Shown: positions 56,101 to 64,000 of the stretch, one piece after another
How the letters are laid out: each line of letters opens with the position of its first letter
How positions within the stretch are numbered: the stretch's first letter is position 1
From: Hygrocybe punicea
Taxonomy: Eukaryota > Basidiomycota > Agaricomycetes > Agaricales > Hygrophoraceae
Assembly: GCA_963556145.1 (NCBI GenBank)
Contig: OY744465.1
Span: forward strand, 496,001-560,000
Length of the DNA: 64,000 nucleotides
Reading direction: 5' to 3'
Position numbers and translations under genes: made by a program
Notes under the pieces: generated by a model
Seen by the model: the letters and a program-made list of their open reading frames with translations, nothing else
Database searches by the model: none
Told to the model about the DNA's origin: nothing

Positions 56101-56962
56101 GAAAGCAATTGAGGAAGCAGTTGAGCTGTACCGGCAGCTTGTTGCTGACCGTCCTGTGCCTTTCATTCCAGGTCTCGCCATGTCACTCAATAACCTCTCT
56201 CATGGATTATCCGATCTGGGTCGCCGAGAAGATGCCTTGAAAGCAATTGAGGAGGCAGTTGAGCTACGCCGACAGCTTGCTGCTGACCGTCCAGCCACTT
56301 TCATTCCAGGTCTCGCCATGTCACTCAACACTCTCTCCAACCGCTTATCCGATCTTGGTCGCCGAGAAGACGCCATGAAAGCAATCAAAGACGCAGTTGA
56401 GCTGTACCGGCAGCTGGCTGCTGACCGTCCTGCCATTTTCATTCCAGATCTCGCCTCCTCCCTGAACAATCTCTCCAACTGCTTATCCGATCTGGGTCGC
56501 CATGAAGATGCCATGAAAGCAATTGAGGAGGCAGTTAAGCTGTACCGGCAGCTCGCTGCTGACCGTCCTGCTAGTTTCATTCCAGATCTCGCTGGGTCCC
56601 TGAACAATCTTTCCAACCGCTTTTCCAATCTGGGTCGCCAAGCAGATGCTATGATAGCAATTGAGGAGGCAGTTGAGTTACGCCGGCATCTTGCCGCTGA
56701 CCATCCTGTTGCTTTTAATCCCGATCTTGCCATGTCCCTCAACAACCTCTCTCTTCTTTTATCCAATCTGGGTCGCCGCGAAGATGCCTTGAAAGCAATT
56801 GAGGAGGCGGTTGAGCTATGCCGGCAGCTTGCTGCCGACTGTCCTGCTGCTTTTGATCCACATCTTGCCATGTCCCTGAACAACCTCTCCCTTTGTTTAT
56901 CCGATCTGGGTCGCCAAGTAGATGCCCAGACAGCCATGGAGGAGGCAAGGCTGGTCCAGTAA
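53117..56962 (+). CDS. NACHT-TPR NLR-like protein (1,217 aa), intact
   Basis: Four exons with canonical borders (53117-53185, 53245-53371, 53449-54971, 55028-56962) give one frame of 1,217 codons. The basic N-terminus (LKRLKKVIDRRGKGKAERL) is followed by APGSTFNAVGRDQHNY, a motif often found just before fungal NACHT domains. The NTPase has Walker A GTGKSAIAH (about residue 121), Walker B IVLVIDALDEG (about 217-227) and the sensor-like RIFLTSRP. A winged-helix-like region (PLSMSALRCLHW, IQFLHLSFRDF) leads to the repeats. From about residue 601 there are 13 full TPR units of exactly 46 residues plus a partial one. Fungal proteins of this build act in non-self recognition or programmed cell death; the trigger here is unknown. 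No N-terminal effector domain was recognised. Confidence 0.92.
55112..56950 (+). repeat. 13.4 tandem 138-bp TPR-coding units
   Basis: Each unit encodes LGRREDAMKAIEEAVELYRQ, then LAADRPATFIPDLAMSLNNL and S(N/L)RLSD. Units are very similar at DNA level too. Variable places cluster at the M/L and R/K near position 8-9, the H/R before P, the two residues after P, and the two residues after LNNLS. Likely expands and contracts by recombination. Confidence 0.95.
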
Positions 56963-57045
56963 TGCATCTGATGTTATACTTTTCCTCAATATTTTGCAAA
57001 TTACATTTTCGTTATGATATTGTTCTGCAAATACATATTTATCGT

Positions 57046-58067
<1,022 letters not shown>

Positions 58068-58327
58068 GGCAAGCTGAGAGTACTCTCGGCGTGTTGAGTA
58101 ACAGATGAACGGTGGTTACCTTAGGCTAAGAGCTGGGCGCTGGGCGGCACTGGAAATACGAAGCAAGAAAACTTGAAGTACAGTGGCCGTGTAGGTATCG
58201 TCCTGTCGCTGGCCATCAACCAGACCTCTTTCCTGGTTCTTGCAAACTGAGTTCACCGCTGATCGCTGAGCATTGATGCAACATCTTGAGTTATTCCCCA
58301 GCGTCGTTCTCCCTGCAGCTGACATAC
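58068..58327. other. Junction between TRP4 and HEM13 relics
   Basis: No gene recognised. The minus strand has a possible intron (GTAACC...) at about 58125. The missing 3' part of TRP4 should be here; instead the sequence matches neither gene. Confidence 0.4.
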
Positions 58328-58657
58328 CTTGACGACCCGCGCACCTGCACCGGCAGCCACGACGGCTGCTGTCGTGCTCACATTGAAGGTGTTAAAACCA
58401 TCACTTCCTGTTCCGACGATGTCTACCACGAAGTCTTGGTCTCGATCCTGCACCACTGCCTGCCCCCTCAAGACTTCGGCGGCAGCAGCCAGAGATTCTG
58501 ATTTTCTCTCGACGCGGTTTATGTGTAGAACTGCCCGAAATGCACCAATCTGTGCAGGATGGACGGCGTCTGGTGTAAAGAGAAAGATGAAGGCGTGCTT
58601 GAGATCAGTGGGGGTGAAATATTCAGGAGTTTCGACAAGCTTGCGGAGTGGGGATTT
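58328..58657 (-). pseudogene. TRP4: Anthranilate phosphoribosyltransferase (TRP4) 5' fragment
   Basis: This enzyme adds the PRPP ribosyl group to anthranilate in tryptophan synthesis. Read down from 58657: KSPLRKLVETPEYFTPTDLK, AFIFLFTPDAVHPAQIGAF, HINRVERKSESLAAA, then FVVDIVGTGSDGFNTFNVST and TAAVVAAGAGARVVK, followed by a GTATGT donor-like site at 58327. The phosphoribosyl-binding GTGGDG motif reads GTGSDG. The next expected exon (HGSRASTSS region) is absent. The sequence goes on to the HEM13 relic, so only the 5' part of the gene remains. No start codon could be fixed. Confidence 0.8.
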
Positions 58658-58971
58658 GAAGAAAGGAGGTTAAGTTTGTGGAGGAAACCAATCAAGACTT
58701 GGAAGGGCTTACATATAATGCGACCAGCACCTTTTGATCCCGTCTTGAACGTTTGAACAACCCAGCGTCGCGAAACGTGTAGGGTAACGTTGTGAGCGCT
58801 TACCTGCAGCCTATTACAGTAGTTCGCCATAAACCTCGCCCGGCACCGAGGGTTCAATGGTACTTGAGCTAGAGGGCCGTGCAAAGCAACGGCATATCCG
58901 AGTCCTTGTCTAAAAATATATAAATATATATGTTTACAAAAATAAATAGAAGTTCCGAGTCCTCAGTCCCA
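58658..58971. other. Spacer without recognised gene
   Basis: May contain the first exon or promoter of the TRP4 relic. The last part (58915-58950) is an ATATAT-rich run next to the miniature E1-type element. Confidence 0.4.
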
Positions 58972-60949
58972 CACCTCAGGAGTTCCAACATTTAGTTGGG
59001 GTCTAAAGTGGTTTCTAAAGTGAGCGGAAAAATATAATTTTTAGATTTACATTTAGGCCTAGCCTAAATATTGAATTTAAGTCACAAATAAATGTACATC
59101 TAAAGTATTTATTTAGTTTCATCTTTAGACTAGTTTTACAATTAAAATGATGACCTGTTCTAAATTGTGGAAGGAAAACAGAATTTCGCTACAAGTTTAC
59201 TCAAATTTGCTAGTCTAAATTTAGGTATCATCCAAAGGCAGGCCAAAATTTAAACTTTCAGTGTGACTAAAATAATGGATTTAATAGTTATCAAAAAAAA
59301 TAATTTCGGCGGTTATCAACATTCCAAATTTCAATCAGAACTAAAGCTATTGCCCGCGCAATCGTCCACCCGTCGTCCACCCATCGCCCACCCATCGCCC
59401 ACCCATCGCCCACCCGTCGCCCACCTCCCAATCATGACCTGAACCCAGCTCCGACATCGACAAAACCAATCAAATTTTTTTTTTCGACCTCACACCCACC
59501 GTGACGCCATCTCGCCATCTCTCCCGCTCCTGCTCATCCCATCCCCGGCATCTCCCCTGCCCAAGTATGACGATCTCCCACACCCCACGCCATCTCCCTC
59601 GCCCTCGCCGCCATTTTCCACCCTCGATTTCCTGCCAAGCCGTCGCCCACACCTCCGCCCTCCCCATCATCTCCCTCGTCCACACCCACGCCATCTCCCA
59701 TCTCCCTCGTCGTCGTCGCCATCTCTCCTCACACTCGCCATCTCCCACACCCTTGTCGCCCACGCCGCACCCTCGTCGCACACGCGACGCTCTCATCGCC
59801 ACGCCATCGCCACGCTCTCATCGCCCACGCTCTCATCGCCACACTCTCGTCGCCCACGCTCTCGTCGCCCACATCTAACCCATCCAAAATTGGATCCCCC
59901 ATGGCCATGCCCGCGCCATCTCCCTCGTCCACACCCACCATCCCATCCCATCACCACGCAATCTCCCACACCCTCTCGTCGCCCTCCCATCGTGCCCCCG
60001 CCATCTCCCTCACCCATGTCCACGCCATCTCCCTCACCCTCATCGCCAACGCCATCTCCCGCCAAGCCACCTCCGCCATCACCTCCCTCGCCCACACCCC
60101 ACGCCATCTCCCACACCCTCGTCATCCACACCCTCGTCGCCCACGCCACACCCTTGTCGCCCACGCCCACGCCATCTCCTCACCCTCCCACTCCCTCGTC
60201 CCCCACGCCATCTCCTCCCATCCCATCGTGCCATGCCCACGCCATCTCCCACACCTCATCACCTACACCCTCGTCGCCCTCCCATCCTATCGTGCCCCCG
60301 CCATCTCCCACACCCTCATCACCCACGCTCGTCACCCTCCCATCCTATCGTGCCCCCGCCATCTCCCCGCTCTCATTCTGTCGTGCCCCCGTACACCCTT
60401 GTCGCCCCCGCCATCTCCCCCACCTGCCTCTCCCCCTACCTCTGTCATCACCTCACGAACCCCACCACCATGTCAATTGACGTTGGAGCTGGGCTCGTGA
60501 GGTAAGATTGGGAGATGGGTGGGCAATGGGTGGGCAATGGGCGGGCAATGAGCGGGCAATGGCGCGGGCAATATCTTTAGATCTAACAACAACTTTGAAT
60601 TTAAATAGCTGCCGAAAATCTTACATTTTGATAATTATTAAATTTATTATTTTAACGCTACCGAAAGTTTTAATTTTGGCCTGCCTTTAGGTGATGCCTA
60701 AATTTGGACTAGAAATTTGAGTAAACTTGGAACTAAATTATACTTTCCCCTTACAATATAGATCTGATAATTATTTTGATTGCAAGAATAACCTAAAGAT
60801 GAAAATAAATAAATAATTTAGATATACATTTATTTGTGACTTAAATTCAATATTTAGGCTAGGCCTAAATGTAAATCTAAAGATTATATTTTGGTGCTAA
60901 CTTTAGAAATCACTTTAGATCCCGACTAAATGTGGAAAGTCCTGATGTG
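58972..60949. mobile_element. 1,978-bp miniature element with E1-like ends
   Basis: The ends CACCTCAGGAGTTCCAACATTTAG and their near-complement (to CCTGATGTG at 60949) start arms of about 440 bp related to the E1 arms. They are flanked by the 3-bp duplication cca (58969-58971 and 60950-60952). The interior (59345-60555) is a CCCATCGCCC/CGCCATCTCCC minisatellite with no real gene; long Pro/Ser/His-rich frames come from the repeat. It probably depends on an E1-type TNP2 transposase. Confidence 0.85.
59345..60460. repeat. CGCCATCTCCC minisatellite
   Basis: Runs of CCCATCGCCCA, then (C)GCCATCTCCC(T/A)C and CTCGTCGCCCACGC units of 10-30 bp in irregular order. It has the same flavour as the CCCGCCCATC stretches just inside both E1 arms, so this array may be an expansion of the inner arm edge. 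Confidence 0.8.
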
Positions 60950-61092
60950 CCAGTGAAAAGTCGCTCTTTTAGATTATATTTATATATATTATTTTGTACT
61001 CTGTCGTCTCTAAAAGGTTATGATCGATTAATAATAGATGCCTTCGTGATAATAGATTTGTTCAACTTGTCGTTCGTGCAGTGATCTCCACC

Positions 61093-64000
61093 ATGCCGCC
61101 TCGTCCCCTGGGACAAGCCTCTCGAGCGACATTCCGTCGATACTACCAAGCCAATACAGATGCGGCCTTGGCAGAATTTATGAACTCTCGTGGGTTGCCA
61201 GTGACCGGTCCTCGCCAGCCTTTGCCATCTGCCGATTTGGCACAAGGTACACAAACAGGTGCAGGGAATTCAAGAGATCCCGACTTTGACTCCGATACCG
61301 AGGAAGACCAGGAGGCAAGAAGGAATGTCAGGCCACGCTTGGAGCCTGGGCCTGAGGCAGATATAGAACTTGACGTTGATCCAGTCTGTTTCCTTATTTC
61401 TATGGTGTATTGTACACTCAAAAGAACACTAGGATATCGAGCCCTTGCTGGAAAATCAGGATATGGGACTCTTGCCGACTGATCTTGTTGAAGCCAATGA
61501 CGAGATAGACCATGATGTTGGTGCCGATGGACTCGAACACTCTGACAATGATGCCATTGATGAAAATCCACCACCTCAGGCTGTTGAACAACCTGCTGAA
61601 CCCTTTGTATCACCTGGAACTTACTCAGCCATTGAGAACATTCGGATCACCGCTGAATTTATCAATTCCCTCAGATGTGCAACACTTGACGCCAGCAATA
61701 TGAAACCGGAAGCTATTGAATACCTCCGTGAGGCGTCACCGGATCTCCCATATGATGTAGAAAACCCCAACTTTCTCTTCTCATTATGGACATTTCTTTC
61801 CATAACGAATGCTTCACAAGAGATGTATCACTCAATCCGAGCAGCAGCCATAGCTCGGCATCCTGAAGACAAGTTTTTCTCATTTGATCAGATGAAGAGA
61901 CGTGTCAAGATGATTAGTGGAATCTCTCCCATTGTTCATGACATGTGTGTCGATTCCTGTGCTGCCTTCACAGGACCATTCAGTGAGCTCGATGCTTGCC
62001 CAATCTGCTCAGAGGATCATTACCATCCAAACATACAAACCGGGAAAGGTGAACGAGTTCCGCGATGACAATTTCATACCATACCGATTGGACCTGTCAT
62101 CCAAGCGCTCTACCGCTCGCCAAAAACTGCCGTCATGATGCAATATCGTTCTCAGGAAACGAGATGGATACTCGACTATCTTGATACCCATGGAGGCAGA
62201 CTTGACACGTACAACGATACATATTGCGGCCAAGATTATTTGGATGCCATTCGCAGTGGCAAGATCAAAGACGATGACATTTTGTTACAATTATCATTTG
62301 ATTCTGCTCAGTTATACCGGGACAAGTCATCGGACTGTTGGATCTACGTTTTTATCATCCACAACCTTTCTCCTCTATTCCGATATCTTAAAACTTTTGT
62401 TGTGCCAGGTGGATTTGCGGGAGGTCCCAACAAGCCGAAACATCCAGATTCTTTCATCTGGCCTGGTCTTTACCATATTTCCGCTCTTCAAAAAGAGGGT
62501 CTGCGCATTTGGAATGCTGCAACCAACACCCATATCGAAAAATCAATCCCTTTCCTTGCCTTCAACACTGCTGACGGCGTAGCCATGGCCGAAATGACGG
62601 GAATGGTTGGACATCAGGGAAAACATGGTTGTCATATGTATTGTGGTATTCCTGGTCGCCGACCACCCAATGACAACCATTACTACCCTGCCATGCTCAA
62701 GCCAGTCAATTATCCTGTTAAAGGAGGTACACACGACGACGTTATGTTCCAAGAACTGCATAATTTCCGACAGAACATTACACCACGTTATAACAACAAC
62801 CTTGCAGAACTCGTTGCCGCTCCGAATCCCACTCGTTTCAAAGTCATCCGCCTTAAAACTGGTCTCACCAAACCGACAATTCTCAGTGGCCTCGTGGAGG
62901 AACACATTCTCGGTGTTCCAACGATGAATCTCCTCGACATCATGCATCTTGTCACTCTGAATGATCCTGATCTCATGATAGGACTTTGGCGTGGAACTAT
63001 CAAATGTTATCTGCCTGATACGAAGGAGACCTGGGATTGGGCGGTTCTAAAAGGTGCTATATGGGAGGCACATGGCCAAACCGTTGCATTGGCAACATCA
63101 TTCATCCCTTCGTCATTCGATTGTGCTCCACGAAATCCAGCCGAAAAGATCAACTCTGGCTACAAGGCCTGGGAGTTCCTTCTCTACATATTTGGTCTTG
63201 GACCAGCATTGTTCCGATCCATCTTACCCGAAAAGTATTGGCTTAACTACTGTAAACTTGTATGTGGCGTCCATCTTCTGCAACAGCGATCAATCTCAGC
63301 TGCACAATTGACCGAAGGAACAATGATGCTGTGCCAATTCGTGAGGGAGTTTGAAGAATTGTACTATCAGAGGTGACCTGAACGTCTCCATTTTGTCCGG
63401 CACAGCATACACCTCCTGACGCATATGGGTCCAGAAACAGTCCGCGTTGGACCTATGGCCTGCTATGCACAATGGACGATGGAGACGATGATTGGCAATC
63501 TTGGACGAGAAATACGGCAGGACCGTGATCCTTATGCAAACATATCACAACGTGGCATTTTGCGTGCACAACTCAACTCAATGCGTGTGATAATACCAGA
63601 CATTGATCTGAGAACAAAAGACAAGCTACCTCGAGGTGCAGTTGACATTGGTGGAGGCTATGCATTGTTGCGGGCATGCCAGAAGACACCCACTAATGTG
63701 ACTGAGGTTGAATTGGACGCAATTCTTCGCTACTGGACTGACAATGGTTGGGAAAACTGGGATGGCTGGACAAGAATGGTTAAACGGTGGGCCCAAATAT
63801 CCCTTCCAAATGGACAAACAGCCAGATCACTCTGGTATGAGTCTAGGTCTAAAAGGAATCTTCGAAGGACTCGTAACGTTAAGGTGTGTTCACTGTTCTT
63901 TTGCACAAACTTTCTCTCACTTGTTTCTAGATTCGTCTTCAATGCAATGGCAAATCTGAGTTTGCTGAAGTGCAATACTTTTTCCGTCTTCGCTTTGGAC
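61093..64000 (+). pseudogene. Second TNP2-type (Plavaka/CACTA-like) transposase, partial at window end
   Basis: Start ATG 61093 (MPPRPLGQASRATF). An intron at about 61383-61431 (GTCTGT...CTAG) joins the acidic N-terminus to EPLLENQDMGLLPTDLVEAN. The TNP2 hallmark follows: MKRRVKMISGISPIVHDMCV, then CAAFTGPFSELDACPICSED near 61880-62020. The core has FDSAQLYRDKSSDCWIYVFI, AMAEMTGMVGHQGKHGCHMY, VEEHILGVPTMNLLDIMHLV and, later, VGPMACYAQWTMETMIGNLG. In-frame TGA codons at 62066-62068 and 63374-63376 break it; both can come from CGA. An intron near 63883-63930 leads to QCNGKSEFAEVQYFFRL before the window ends. Its own element ends were not found. Confidence 0.85.

Noticed and set aside
55112..56950. 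CRISPR-like array or non-coding satellite with 138-bp period
   Set aside because: The units are in frame with the NACHT gene and encode TPR helices; no spacer structure.
59501..60505. Pro/Ser/His-rich proteins of up to 199 residues
   Set aside because: They come from the CGCCATCTCCC minisatellite, with several overlapping open frames and no initiation context.

Overview
The window looks like repeat-rich nuclear DNA from a filamentous basidiomycete, probably an Agaricomycete. The evidence is short GT-AG introns of about 50-60 nt, a NACHT-TPR receptor of the mushroom type, HIS1/HEM13/TRP4-type biosynthetic genes in pieces, TNP2-type (Plavaka/CACTA-like) transposases, BED-finger hAT transposases, a DIRS-type tyrosine-recombinase retrotransposon and several hypothetical families I remember as high copy in mushrooms. 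Nothing is prokaryotic or viral. No tRNA or rRNA gene was recognised.

Layout. (1) 1-12846 is a gypsy-type LTR element on the minus strand. It is split by a 1.16-kb palindrome (10055-11210) and by hAT element hAT-1 (399-9643), which is itself split by a 5.8-kb LTR element without recognisable gag/pol (2075-7913). (2) 13616-40979 is bounded by inverted repeats of roughly 430-450 bp and a 3-bp duplication (ata). I read it as one 27.4-kb CACTA-like transposon, called E1 below. It holds a TNP2 transposase (14634-19521), a coiled-coil gene, a small RGGYNL-type gene, a WD40 gene and a long hypothetical gene (27795-37310). Secondary insertions have hit it: a 1.16-kb hAT-type MITE, a 303-bp MITE, hAT-2 (28469-32525), a segment carrying one LTR, and two tandem units at 38597-40954. 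(3) 41098-42450 (minus) and 50782-51938 (HIS1, plus) were divergent neighbours about 0.2 kb apart. An 8.1-kb nest with an 8-bp target duplication now sits between them: an AT-rich foldback element whose right arm is broken by a dead DIRS element, with a second 303-bp MITE in the DIRS gag. (4) 53117-56962 is an intact NLR-like gene: NACHT plus 13 near-identical 46-residue TPR units. (5) 57046-58657 holds broken HEM13 and TRP4 relics. (6) 58972-60949 is a miniature element with E1-like ends, and 61093-64000 a second TNP2 transposase running off the window.

Most coding sequences are damaged. Many lesions are C-to-T or G-to-A changes at CpG: six of seven differences between the two LTRs of the 5.8-kb element, and probably the repeated in-frame TGA codons in four transposase genes. 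This suggests CpG methylation and deamination or a RIP-like process. The NLR-like gene is the only clearly intact complex gene; the WD40 gene may be intact apart from a replaced C-terminus.
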